Source: 3107 sp965216225
Lineage (GTDB): Bacteria > Pseudomonadota > Alphaproteobacteria > Rhodobacterales > Rhodobacteraceae
Reading direction: 5' to 3'
Assembly (NCBI GenBank): GCA_965216225.1
Contig: CBDCFF010000029.1
Location: 62,001 to 126,000, forward strand
Length of the DNA: 64,000 nt
The translations under genes and the position numbers were made by a program. Numbering within the stretch: the first letter of the stretch is position 1; each line of letters starts with the position of its first letter. Below the pieces are notes generated by a model that had not been told where the DNA came from, did no database searches, and saw nothing but the letters and a program-made list of their open reading frames with translations. This document shows, in pieces, positions 49,686 through 58,020 of this stretch.

Positions 49686-50956
49686 CCACCCTCCTCGCCA
49701 ACGCCCGCCTGATCGACCCGGAGGCGCTTGAGGAGCGTCCCGGCTGGCTCCTCGTCGATAACGGCGTGATCGCCGCCACGGGCAGCGGCAAGGAACCGCA
49801 ACAGGCCGATCAGCGGCTGGATTGCGGGGGGAAATGCCTCGCGCCGGGGATCGTCGATATTGGCGTGAAGATCGGCGAGCCGGGCGAACGGCACAAGGAA
49901 AGTTTCCGCTCGGCCGGGCGCGCCGCCGCCGCCGGGGGCGTCACCACAATGGTGACGCGGCCCGACACCGTGCCTGCGCTCGACACGCCCGAGGCGGTGG
50001 AGTTCGTGCTGCGCCGCGCCAATCAGGCCGCCCCGGTCACTGTTCGCCCGATGGCGGCGCTGACCAGAAGGCGGGAAGGGCGGGAAATGACCGAGATCGG
50101 ATTTCTCATGGACGCGGGCGCCGTGGGTTTCACCGATTGTGACCGGGTGGTCGCCGACACCAGTATCTTTTCCCGTGCGCTCAGCTATGCGCGCTCTCTC
50201 GGGGCGCTGGTCATGGCGCATCCGCAGGAACCGATCCTGAGCAGGGGCGCGGCGGCGACATCGGGCAAATTCGCCTCGCTCAGGGGCCTGCCCACTGTAT
50301 CGCCCATGGCCGAACGCATCGGGCTTGACCGTGACCTGGCGCTGATCGAGATGACAGGCGCGCGCTATCACGCCGACTGCATCTCTGTCGCCCGCAACCT
50401 GCCCGCGCTGGAACGGGCCAGGTGGAACGGGCTGGATGTGACGGCGGGCGTGTCGATCCACCACCTGACGCTGAATGCGCTGGATGTGGGCGATTACCGG
50501 ACCTTCTTCAAACTGAAACCGCCCCTGCGCGACGAAGAGGATCGCAAGGCGATGGTCGGGGCGGTGGCCTCCGGCCTGATCGACATCATCTCCTCCTTCC
50601 ACACCCCGCAGGACGAGGAATCCAAACGCCTGCCGTTTGAAGAGGCGGCCCCTGGCGCGGTCGCGATGGAAACGCTGCTGCCCGCCGCGATGCGGCTCTG
50701 CCATTCCGGCGATCTGACCCTGCCGCAGCTTTTCCGCGCCATGTCCCTGAACCCGGCGCGGCGGCTTGGCCTGCCCGGCGGCAGCCTGTCGAAAGGCACG
50801 CCGGCCGATCTGGTGCTGTTCGACCCCGACGCGCCCTTTGTGCTGGACCGGTTCGCGCTGCGCTCGAAATCCCGGAACACCCCTTTTGACGGGCAGCGGA
50901 TGCAGGGCAGGGTGCTGCGGACATTCGTGGCCGGACAACAGGTTTTTGAACGCTGA
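49682..50956 (+). CDS. pyrC: Dihydroorotase-like protein lacking the metal-binding HxH motif (PyrX/PyrC'-type)
   Basis: The fold is that of the amidohydrolase dihydroorotase (LANARLIDPEALEERPGWLL; GGVTTMVTRPDT; NPARRLGLPGGSLSKGTPAD). However, the metal site DxHxH is replaced by DIGVKIGEPGERHKES, and the usual catalytic Asp region (TDHAPH) reads SSFHTPQDEESK. In Pseudomonas a similar inactive PyrC' is needed to assemble PyrB; overlap with pyrB supports that role here. I infer that a real dihydroorotase must be encoded elsewhere. Symbol kept as pyrC with that reservation. 424 residues. Confidence 0.85.
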   Translation: MTTLLANARLIDPEALEERPGWLLVDNGVIAATGSGKEPQQADQRLDCGGKCLAPGIVDIGVKIGEPGERHKESFRSAGRAAAAGGVTTMVTRPDTVPALDTPEAVEFVLRRANQAAPVTVRPMAALTRRREGREMTEIGFLMDAGAVGFTDCDRVVADTSIFSRALSYARSLGALVMAHPQEPILSRGAAATSGKFASLRGLPTVSPMAERIGLDRDLALIEMTGARYHADCISVARNLPALERARWNGLDVTAGVSIHHLTLNALDVGDYRTFFKLKPPLRDEEDRKAMVGAVASGLIDIISSFHTPQDEESKRLPFEEAAPGAVAMETLLPAAMRLCHSGDLTLPQLFRAMSLNPARRLGLPGGSLSKGTPADLVLFDPDAPFVLDRFALRSKSRNTPFDGQRMQGRVLRTFVAGQQVFER

Positions 50957-51109
50957 GCGGCCCTTTTCACCGGCGGCCCGGATCGGTATCATCCGAACGG
51001 GAAATGAAGCCGGAAGCGCCCGGACAGCGAATCGGGCGCGACGGCTGTTCCGGTATCGGGGCAAAACCCATCGGTTGCGTCCCAGGGCACGAACCGTCGG
51101 AGCGATGCC

Positions 51110-51718
51110 ATGCCCCCGCTGACAAGCGACCCCCTGATGCTGATGCTGACGGCGCTGACGGCCTATCTGCTTGGCTCCGTCCCGTTCGGGCTGGTCATTG
51201 CGCGGCTGATGGGGCTGGGCAACCTGCGCAAGATCGGCTCCGGCAATATCGGGGCGACCAATGTCCTGCGCACCGGCAACAGACCCGCGGCCTTTCTGAC
51301 GCTGGTTCTTGACGCGGGAAAAGGCGCGGCGGCGGTTCTGGTCGCGCGCTGCCTGCTGGCCGGGGACGCCGCCCTGCTGGCCGGCCTGGCGGCGGTTCTG
51401 GGGCACCTTTTCCCGGTCTGGTTGGGGTTCAGGGGCGGCAAGGGCGTGGCAACCTGTCTGGGGATTCTGCTGGCGCTTTCAGTCCCTGTCGGGCTTTGCA
51501 CCTGCCTGACCTGGCTGGCGGTGGCGGCGACCCTGCGCATTTCGTCGCTTGCCGCCCTTGTGGCGGTGGCCAGTGCGCCCGTCTGGATGGTCTGGACCGG
51601 GTATGCGCAGGGTATCCTGACGGGTCTGGTGCTGATCGTGCTGATTTACGCGAAACACCTGCCCAATATCCGCCGTCTGGCGGCAGGATCGGAACCCCGC
51701 ATCGGCGGGAAGGGCTGA
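51110..51718 (+). CDS. plsY: Glycerol-3-phosphate acyltransferase PlsY
   Basis: PlsY transfers acyl groups from acyl phosphate to glycerol 3-phosphate in the inner membrane. Seen: AYLLGSVPFGLVIARLMG, the conserved IGSGNIGATNVLRTG, LDAGKGAAAVL, LGHLFPVWLGFRGGKGVATCLG, and several hydrophobic segments. The 202 residues are normal length. It follows the pyrBC pair on the same strand with about 150 bp between, which hold no obvious terminator. Confidence 0.93.
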   Translation: MPPLTSDPLMLMLTALTAYLLGSVPFGLVIARLMGLGNLRKIGSGNIGATNVLRTGNRPAAFLTLVLDAGKGAAAVLVARCLLAGDAALLAGLAAVLGHLFPVWLGFRGGKGVATCLGILLALSVPVGLCTCLTWLAVAATLRISSLAALVAVASAPVWMVWTGYAQGILTGLVLIVLIYAKHLPNIRRLAAGSEPRIGGKG

Positions 51719-51728
51719 ACGGCGCGGC

Positions 51729-52175
51729 TCAGGCCCCGTCGGTATCCATCTCGCGCCGCAATTCCCGCAGGACTGGCAAGGCGGCGCGCACGCGCTCTGC
51801 CCCTATGTTGCGCACCGCCTGACCGATGATCGGAGAGATCGACTGCAACGCGGCATCGCGCGCGGCGCGTCCCGATGGGCTGATCGTCACCATCTTGCGC
51901 CGCGCGTCATCCCAATCCGGGCGGATATGGACATGCCCCGCCCATTCCAGTTTCGACAGGGTGTTGGTCATCGCACCCCTGGTCACATGAAACGCCCGCG
52001 CCAACTGGGCGGGCGATTTTTCCTCGTTCACATGGGCCAGATGGTTCAGGACCGAAAAATGCGAAAGCTCCATCCCCCTGGGCAGGGCTTTGGTCAACTG
52101 GTTGCGGGCAAGCTGATCCGCCATCAGCACCTCGGAAAACAGCGCGATGGCAAGGGTTTCGGTGGTGTCGGACAT
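51729..52175 (-). CDS. MarR-family transcriptional regulator
   Basis: The protein (148 residues from MSDTTETLAIALF) has a winged helix: MELSHFSVLNHLAHV, KSPAQLARAFHVTRGAMTNTL (recognition helix), SKLEWAGHVHIRPDWDDARRKM (wing). The start ATG (52173-52175) overlaps the last codons of the nitrilase-type gene, so the two form one transcript. The ligand is unknown. Its end nearly meets plsY tail to tail. Confidence 0.88.
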   Translation of the reverse strand: MSDTTETLAIALFSEVLMADQLARNQLTKALPRGMELSHFSVLNHLAHVNEEKSPAQLARAFHVTRGAMTNTLSKLEWAGHVHIRPDWDDARRKMVTISPSGRAARDAALQSISPIIGQAVRNIGAERVRAALPVLRELRREMDTDGA

Positions 52176-53005
52176 CAAGGGCCTGCATAGGGTCGGTCGT
52201 GGGCAAGCGACGGGATCTTTCGACGGCACCTGTCAACATCCGACAGTTCGAGATCAACGATCATGACGCCGGGTTCCGCCCCCGCGTCGGCCAGAACCTC
52301 CCCCCAGGGAGAGACAGCCAGCGAATGCCCGTAGGTCCGGCGGGGCCTGCCAACCCCGATCGGATGATCCCCGCATTGCGCGGGCGCCAGAACGAAACAC
52401 CCGGTCTCGATGGCGCGGGCGCGCAGCAGCACATGCCAGTGCGCCGCCCCGGAGACCGGCGAAAATGCCGCCGGGACGGTCAGAATGCGCGCCCCGGCCT
52501 TCGCCAGCGCGCAATGCAAACCGGGAAACCGCAGGTCATAGCAGACCGTCATGCCCACCGGGGCGAACTCCGTCCGCGCCACGACGGCGCGGCCGCCCGG
52601 CCGGTAAGCAGCGGATTCGCGGAAGGTTTCGACCGCATCCATATCCACATCGAACATGTGAATCTTGTCATAGCGGGCGACGATGCCGCCATCCGGCGCG
52701 ATCATGAACGACCGGTTGGCAAAACGCCCGTCCGGGTCGCGGGTCAGCAGGCCGAGAGAACCGATCAGAAGCCACACCCCCAGTTCCGCTGCGGTTTCGC
52801 GCAGGGCGGCAAGTGTCCGGTCATCTTCCTCATGCTGCAACACCGCCTGCTGGTGACTGCGGCTTTGCGAGACGCAGTTGGTGACTTCGGGAGTCAGGAC
52901 AAACCGCGCCCCCCGGTCTGCGGCCTGCCGCATATCGGCCCGCACCTGCGGAATATTGGCCGCCGGCCTGTCGCCGGAGTTCAGTTGCAGCAACGCGGCG
53001 CGCAT
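52175..53005 (-). CDS. Carbon-nitrogen hydrolase (nitrilase superfamily)
   Basis: The catalytic triad is visible: Glu in FVLTPEVTNC, Lys in RYDKIHMFDVD and Cys in VGMTVCYDLRFPG. The sequence resembles the Nit1/Nit2 group (deaminated glutathione amidase or omega-amidase), but the substrate cannot be settled. I start at MRAALLQLNSGDRPAANI; the longer frame overlaps the glutaredoxin gene. 276 residues. It lies between grxC and the MarR gene in one minus-strand run (comF, grxC, this, marR). Confidence 0.88.
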   Translation of the reverse strand: MRAALLQLNSGDRPAANIPQVRADMRQAADRGARFVLTPEVTNCVSQSRSHQQAVLQHEEDDRTLAALRETAAELGVWLLIGSLGLLTRDPDGRFANRSFMIAPDGGIVARYDKIHMFDVDMDAVETFRESAAYRPGGRAVVARTEFAPVGMTVCYDLRFPGLHCALAKAGARILTVPAAFSPVSGAAHWHVLLRARAIETGCFVLAPAQCGDHPIGVGRPRRTYGHSLAVSPWGEVLADAGAEPGVMIVDLELSDVDRCRRKIPSLAHDRPYAGP

Positions 53006-53009
53006 CGGC

Positions 53010-53246
53010 CTAGCCTGCGAGCCGTCGGTCAGGTTTTCCGCGCCGGTCAAGATCATGCAGAGCGTCGCATCCCCCCACATGCCCGACGTTGATGAAAATC
53101 TGCGGCGCCGTATGCCGACCCCTGGCGAGACGCATCATCTCCTGCCGCCTGTCGGGGTTGCGGGAAATGTCGATTTCCTGAAATGCGGCACCTTTTTTGC
53201 AGCAAAAGCCGCACAGTGGCGATGTGTAGATCGTGACAGACGGCAT
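53010..53246 (-). CDS. grxC: Glutaredoxin 3-type protein with an internal deletion
   Basis: Glutaredoxins reduce disulfides using glutathione. MPSVTIYTSPLCGFC (active site C-x-x-C), EIDISRNPDRRQEM, TAPQIFINVGHVGGCDAL are normal. But after CGFC the sequence goes directly to CKKGAAF, while family members have about ten more residues here (the rest of the first helix). The loss keeps the frame, giving 78 residues instead of about 85-88. Function may be impaired. The deleted part sits right after the catalytic pair. Confidence 0.85.
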   Translation of the reverse strand: MPSVTIYTSPLCGFCCKKGAAFQEIDISRNPDRRQEMMRLARGRHTAPQIFINVGHVGGCDALHDLDRRGKPDRRLAG

Positions 53247-53293
53247 GGGCCCACCTTTTGCGATTCGCACGGGTTCGCACGGTCCCCCCGCAT

Positions 53294-54010
53294 TTAGGCG
53301 TCCTTTGCCACCCGCGCCAGTACCAGAACCGTGATTTCCGCTGCGCCAGATGCAAGGCAGGCGTCGGATGCGGCGGCGAGCGTCGCGCCGGAAGTCATGA
53401 CATCATCGACCAGCAGAACCGGTTTGCCCGCAACCCGCGCTTGCCGACGCGGATTTACCCGCATGGTTCCCGACACTGTTGCAAAGCGTTCCTCGCGACC
53501 TGCGCCGTCAAGGGCCGGGGTGCGGCGCAGGCGCTGCAACAGGTCGGGGCAGCAGCAAAGCCCGCCCATCCGCGCGATCCGTTGCGCAAGCAGCGCCGCC
53601 TGATTGTAGCGGCGACGAAAGAGCCGCGTCCAGTGAAGCGGGACCGGCACAACCAGCATATCCTGCCGGATGACATTGCGCCCGGCCTGCAACATCCAGT
53701 TTGCGGCGGGGCGGGCAAGGTCCGTCCGGTCACCGTGTTTCAGGGCCAGAACCAGACTGCGCGCCTTGCCCCGGTACAGCATCGCGGCCCGTCCCCGCTG
53801 CCAGGGGCGGGCGATGCGCAGGCAGTCATCGCAGAATTCGGCATTTCCCGTCGCCTGACCGGGCAGCGGCACGCCGCATTTGTCGCAGGCCAGCCCGCTG
53901 ACGAACGGCGTGGCGCGCCAACATGCCCCGCACAGGGAAAAGTCGGTCTCGACCATGGCCCCGCAACCGACGCATTGCGGCGGAAAAAGACTTTGCAAGA
54001 CGCTTTGCAT
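53294..54010 (-). CDS. comF: ComF-family protein (zinc finger and phosphoribosyltransferase-like domain)
   Basis: ComF-type proteins are linked to DNA uptake. The N-terminal zinc-binding region has CVGC, CGAC, CDKCG and CDDCL pairs; the PRTase-like part has HWTRLFRRRYNQAALLA and the PRPP-loop VLLVDDVMTSGATL. The 238 residues are complete. It is transcribed divergently from the methyltransferase gene at 54057, with only about 46 bp between starts, so promoters must overlap. Confidence 0.9.
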   Translation of the reverse strand: MQSVLQSLFPPQCVGCGAMVETDFSLCGACWRATPFVSGLACDKCGVPLPGQATGNAEFCDDCLRIARPWQRGRAAMLYRGKARSLVLALKHGDRTDLARPAANWMLQAGRNVIRQDMLVVPVPLHWTRLFRRRYNQAALLAQRIARMGGLCCCPDLLQRLRRTPALDGAGREERFATVSGTMRVNPRRQARVAGKPVLLVDDVMTSGATLAAASDACLASGAAEITVLVLARVAKDA

Positions 54011-54056
54011 CCTGCCTGTTCCTCTCTAGACATGTCGGACCTTGCGGAGATCAGCA

Positions 54057-54902
54057 ATGACGACACCGCCTGAACTGACCGATCGCGCAGCACTTGAACG
54101 CAATCGCAGGCGCGCCAGGGCGACGGGGCCCGCGCTTTTCCTGCATGACGACGTGGCCGACGAGATTCAGGAAAGGCTGATCGAGGTTAACAGAAGGTTT
54201 ACGAAACCGGCCATTGTCACCGGTTTCCCGGAAATCTGGCGCCACCGCCTGCCCGGTGCGGTTATCGTGCCGGATGATGCGGTGCTGGCGCTGAACCCCG
54301 GCGCGCACGATCTGGTGATCCACATGCTGGCGCTGCACTGGGCGAACGACCCGGTCGGGCAACTTGTGCAGTGCCGCCGCGCGCTGACGCCGGACGGGCT
54401 GTTTCTTGGAACGCTCCTTGGCGGGCGGACATTGCACGAGCTTCGCGCGGCCCTGGCAGAGGCCGAAACCGCCCTTGCGGGTGGTCTGTCGCCGCGGGTG
54501 GCCCCGATGGGGGAGATTCGCGATCTGGGCGCGCTTTTGCTGCGCGCGGGCTTCGCCCTGCCGGTGGCGGATGCCGGTATTCGCACCGTCTGCCACGGCG
54601 ACCTGTTCCGCCTGATGCGCGATCTGCGCTGCATGGGCGAAGGCAACGCCCTGGCCGGCCGCCCTCGCAAGGGGGCGTCGCGCGCCCTTTTTGCGCTGGC
54701 CGCCGTAAAGTACCGGAATGCCTATGCGCGCGCCGACGGGCGGCTGCCCGCAACTTTCGAGGTGGTGACGCTGACCGGCTGGAGGCCGGATGAAAGCCAG
54801 CCGAAACCGCTTCGCCCCGGTTCGGCGGTCGCGCGTCTTGCCGATGCGCTCAACGTGCCGGAAATCCCGCTTGGGAAGGGTGCGGTCCGCGACGGATCCT
54901 GA
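54057..54902 (+). CDS. SAM-dependent methyltransferase (BioC/NDUFAF5-like)
   Basis: I start at MTTPPELTDRAALERNRR. The N-terminal FLHDDVADEIQERLIEVNR is typical of the alphaproteobacterial proteins related to mitochondrial NDUFAF5; a methyltransferase type 11 core follows (DLVIHMLALHWANDPVGQ, LTPDGLFLGTLLGGRTLHEL). The SAM-binding glycine loop is weak here. The substrate is unknown. 281 residues. It precedes hemH by 43 bp on the same strand. Confidence 0.8.
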   Translation: MTTPPELTDRAALERNRRRARATGPALFLHDDVADEIQERLIEVNRRFTKPAIVTGFPEIWRHRLPGAVIVPDDAVLALNPGAHDLVIHMLALHWANDPVGQLVQCRRALTPDGLFLGTLLGGRTLHELRAALAEAETALAGGLSPRVAPMGEIRDLGALLLRAGFALPVADAGIRTVCHGDLFRLMRDLRCMGEGNALAGRPRKGASRALFALAAVKYRNAYARADGRLPATFEVVTLTGWRPDESQPKPLRPGSAVARLADALNVPEIPLGKGAVRDGS

Positions 54903-54945
54903 TACGCAATGCCCCAGCCGCCGGATTAGGGAAGGACGCCGGAAC

Positions 54946-55977
54946 ATGACTTCGCCACTGCCAGCAGATCATCCGCAGCTTGCCGCCGACAGGATCGGCG
55001 TTCTGATCGCCAATCTGGGCACACCGGATGGTCATGATTACTGGTCGATGCGCCGTTACCTGAACGAATTTCTGTCCGACAGGCGGGTGATCGACTATCC
55101 GGCCTGGAAATGGCAGCCGATCCTGCAAACCGTCATTCTGACCAGACGCCCGTTTTCCTCGGGCGCGGCCTACAGGTCGATCTGGAACGAGGACAGGGAC
55201 GAAAGCCCCTTGAGGACCATCACCAGGGAACAGACCGAAAAGCTGCGCGCCGCGCTGACCGAGCGTCACGGCGATGGGGTGATCGTGGAGTTCTGCATGC
55301 GTTACGGCAACCCTTCGACGCAATCCGGGGTCGATGCGATGATTGCGGCGGGGTGTCGGAAGATCCTCTTCTTCCCGCTCTATCCCCAATACGCGGGCGC
55401 AACCACGGCGACGGCGAATGACGCCTTCTTCAAGGCCCTTGGCAAAGCCCCGTGGCAGCCAGCCGCGCGCACCGTGCCTGCCTATTTCGACGATCCGGAT
55501 TATGTTGACGCGCTGGCCGGGTCCGTGGAACGCGCCTGTGCGCGGATGCAGACCCGCCCGGACCGCCTTGTCGCCTCTTACCATGGTATGCCGCAACGGT
55601 ATCTTTCGCAGGGCGATCCCTATCATTGCCAATGCCGGAAAACCTCTCGTCTGCTCGGGGAACGGCTGGGCTGGCGCGATGGTGACATCGTTACCGCGTT
55701 CCAGTCGCGATTCGGCCCCGAAGACTGGCTGAAACCCTATACGGTGGAGGAGGTCGCGCGGCTGGCAGCGGCAGGCAGGAAGAACATCGCGATCATTGCC
55801 CCCGCGTTTTCAGCCGATTGCCTCGAAACGCTGGAAGAGATCAACAAGGAGATTCGCGACAGTTTCCTTGGCGCGGGCGGTGAAACCTTCACCCGTATCC
55901 CCTGCCTCAACAGCGAGGATGCGCATATCCGCGCCCTGGCCGGGATTGTTTCCGGAAATCTTTCCGGCTGGACATGA
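54946..55977 (+). CDS. hemH: Ferrochelatase
   Basis: It inserts iron into protoporphyrin IX, the last step of haem synthesis. Seen: GVLIANLGTPDGHDYWSMRR, EFCMRYGNPS, PLYPQYAGATTATAND, ASYHGMPQRYL with the catalytic His, and DPYHCQCRKTSRLL, a Cys pair found in many alphaproteobacterial enzymes. PAFSADCLETLEEI carries the catalytic Glu. GAAGGA lies upstream of the ATG at 54946. 343 residues, complete. Confidence 0.95.
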   Translation: MTSPLPADHPQLAADRIGVLIANLGTPDGHDYWSMRRYLNEFLSDRRVIDYPAWKWQPILQTVILTRRPFSSGAAYRSIWNEDRDESPLRTITREQTEKLRAALTERHGDGVIVEFCMRYGNPSTQSGVDAMIAAGCRKILFFPLYPQYAGATTATANDAFFKALGKAPWQPAARTVPAYFDDPDYVDALAGSVERACARMQTRPDRLVASYHGMPQRYLSQGDPYHCQCRKTSRLLGERLGWRDGDIVTAFQSRFGPEDWLKPYTVEEVARLAAAGRKNIAIIAPAFSADCLETLEEINKEIRDSFLGAGGETFTRIPCLNSEDAHIRALAGIVSGNLSGWT

Positions 55978-56051
55978 TCTGGACATGATCCCGGTCGGGA
56001 AAAGGGCTGCGGCCCCCCCGGCAAACCCGTGCCGGATTAGCGCGGCGGCCG

Positions 56052-56660
56052 TCAGATCAGCAACACCTGCGTCCCGACCCTGGAGAGCGAAAACAGCTCT
56101 GCAACATGTTCGTTGTAAAGCCCGATACAGCCATTTGACGACCGGCGCCCGATCTTGCGCGTGTCATGCGTGCCGTGGATGCGATAATACGGCCAGGACA
56201 GGTGGAGCGCGTGCGTTCCCAGTGGATTATCCGGCCCCGGCGGCACATATTCCGGCCATTCCGGGTTGCGTTCGCGCATTGCCGGGGTGGGACGCCAGGA
56301 CGGGCCCTCCACCTTGCGGATGACCATGGTGCGGCCGAGGCGGGTCAGATCCTCGGACATCGGCACCGAGGTTGGATAGAGATTGTAGGTCTGTCCGTCC
56401 TCGCTCCAGTAATGGGCGGCGCGGGAAGTGGTATCAACCAGAATCACCCCGTTTTTCAGAGTGTCGAAATAGGGCTGCCAGGTCAGCGAGCGAAAGCTGG
56501 AAATGTTGCGCCGGGTGGTCCGGGAAACGCCCTGCCCTGATTCACCGGTGTCGTCGTAGGCTTGCGCCCAGACAGGAAACGCGGTCAGGCCAAGCGCGGT
56601 TGCGCCGCCGGTTTTCAGGAAACCCCGCCGTTTCAATCGGGTTGTCGGATCATCGCTCAT
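56052..56660 (-). CDS. L,D-transpeptidase (YkuD), Tat-type signal
   Basis: These enzymes cross-link peptidoglycan in the periplasm. From MSDDPTTRLKRRGFLKTGGA the N-terminus has a twin-arginine signal (KRRGFLK) and hydrophobic stretch ending at VWAQA. The catalytic motif is HGTHDTRKIGRRSSNGCIGL, with the Cys. 202 residues. The gene is divergent from the CAP-domain lipoprotein at 56826; a second YkuD gene lies at 57377, so three envelope proteins cluster here. Confidence 0.9.
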   Translation of the reverse strand: MSDDPTTRLKRRGFLKTGGATALGLTAFPVWAQAYDDTGESGQGVSRTTRRNISSFRSLTWQPYFDTLKNGVILVDTTSRAAHYWSEDGQTYNLYPTSVPMSEDLTRLGRTMVIRKVEGPSWRPTPAMRERNPEWPEYVPPGPDNPLGTHALHLSWPYYRIHGTHDTRKIGRRSSNGCIGLYNEHVAELFSLSRVGTQVLLI

Positions 56661-56825
56661 TCCATACTCCTCGCCGCGGCGGTCACGCAAATTCCGACGC
56701 ATGTTATTGCGGGAATGCCGCAGTCGCAAATCAAATCGGCCTGAGCGTGCGGGTTTGCGCCGAAGTGGATTTGAACTCCGCCCCCGAACCCGCTAGAGCG
56801 GGGCGAGCGAACAAGGGGGTATCTC

Positions 56826-57386
56826 ATGTCGCGGACATTCGGACTGTTTTTCGCCCTCGTCCTGACGATTGCCGCCTGTGCGCAGGCGCCCGAGGTCGCG
56901 GTCCGGCTTGGCCCGGATGGCAGGCCCCTGCCCGGTATCTACCGGATCGGCGATGCCGCCGGGGTGCAGTTCCGGATGCTGGATTCCGTCAATGCCCTGC
57001 GGCGGGCGGCCGGGGTGCGGCCGGTGGCGCTCGATGCCAGGCTAACCGCCGCCGCCGCGACCCATTCCCGCGACATGTCCGTTCAGAACCGGGCCTGGCA
57101 TTTCGGGTCCGATGGCTCCTCGCCGCTTGATCGCGTCGCGCGCGTCGGATATTCCGGCGCCCTGCTTGGCGAAAACATTTCGGAAACCTACGAGACCGAA
57201 CTGGAAACGCTGGCAGCCTGGATGGTGGACAGGCCGGATACGCGCGACGTGATCCTGCACCCGCGCGCCGCGCTGATGGGCTTTTCCTGGCACCAGAATC
57301 CGAATGGCAAGCTCTGGTGGACCCTGATCACGGGAACACCCGAAATCGCCGCAGCCGCCACCACCGCCACCGGTCTTCAGGGATAG
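56826..57386 (+). CDS. CAP-domain (SCP-like) lipoprotein
   Basis: The N-terminus MSRTFGLFFALVLTIAACAQ has a lipobox (TIAAC). The CAP domain shows LDSVNALRRAAGVRPVAL, AAATHSRDMSVQNRAWHFGSDG, GENISETYETELETLAAWM and WWTLITG. The function of bacterial CAP proteins is largely unknown. 186 residues. The 3' end overlaps the convergent YkuD gene by 10 bp. Confidence 0.87.
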   Translation: MSRTFGLFFALVLTIAACAQAPEVAVRLGPDGRPLPGIYRIGDAAGVQFRMLDSVNALRRAAGVRPVALDARLTAAAATHSRDMSVQNRAWHFGSDGSSPLDRVARVGYSGALLGENISETYETELETLAAWMVDRPDTRDVILHPRAALMGFSWHQNPNGKLWWTLITGTPEIAAAATTATGLQG

Positions 57387-57868
57387 ATCGAGATCGGCGT
57401 GCCGTTCTTCACCATGGCGTATATCTCCTCGATCCCGTCATTGGTGACGGCGATGCAGCCATGGGTCCAGTCCGGTCCGCGAAGGCGACGGGACAGATTT
57501 GGCTCGCCGTGAATGAAAATGTCGCCGCCGGGGTTCTTGCCGCCCGCCCGCGCCACATCCTGCGCATTCGGATATGAAATACCGACGGACAGATGAAAAT
57601 CGCTGTTCGGATTGCGCCGGTCGATGATGTATTCGCCTTCCGGCGTGCGGCCGTCGCCCTCTGTCCGCTTGTGGCCTTCCGGGGCGAATCCCAGATCAAT
57701 CTCATAGGTTTTCAGCGCCTTGCGCCCGTGCAGCAGATACATCGCGCGGGCGCGCTTGTAGACCAGGATGCGCGTCACCTCCGGCCCGTCATAGGTTCCG
57801 AACCTGCTGGAACAGGCCGCCAGCGCGCCGCTTGCCAGCAGCCCGGTCAGAAAGGTCTTGCGGTTCAT
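57377..57868 (-). CDS. L,D-transpeptidase (YkuD) lipoprotein
   Basis: The start MNRKTFLTGLLASGALAACS is a lipoprotein signal (LAAC). The domain reads KALKTYEIDLGFAPEGHKRT, GEYIIDRRNPNSDFHLSVGI, FIHGEPNL and WTHGCIAV with the catalytic Cys. I choose ATG 57868 as the longer frame runs through a repetitive region. 163 residues. Upstream are 12-bp tandem repeats (57873-57944), which might affect expression. Confidence 0.9.
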   Translation of the reverse strand: MNRKTFLTGLLASGALAACSSRFGTYDGPEVTRILVYKRARAMYLLHGRKALKTYEIDLGFAPEGHKRTEGDGRTPEGEYIIDRRNPNSDFHLSVGISYPNAQDVARAGGKNPGGDIFIHGEPNLSRRLRGPDWTHGCIAVTNDGIEEIYAMVKNGTPISIYP

Positions 57869-57872
57869 CCCT

Positions 57873-57944
57873 GCCCGGTCCCCCTGCCCGGTCCCCCTGC
57901 CCGGTCCCCCTGTCTGGCCCCCTGTCTGGCCCCCTGTCTGGTTT
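57873..57944. repeat. 12-bp tandem repeats upstream of the YkuD lipoprotein gene
   Basis: Three or more units of TGCCCGGTCCCC are followed by units of TGTCTGGCCCCC, five to six in all. They lie immediately before the start at 57868, where the promoter or leader should be. Tandem repeats of this length may change copy number by slippage. Confidence 0.85.
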
Positions 57945-58020
57945 GGCCAGTGTTCTCCCGAACATAGCCGATCCGGGCGCCCGTCGGCAATGGCAACCGC
58001 AAGGGGGGGCGGAAACGTGT

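Noticed and set aside
57873..57944. Short tandem repeats considered as CRISPR
   Set aside because: The units are 12 bp without spacers.
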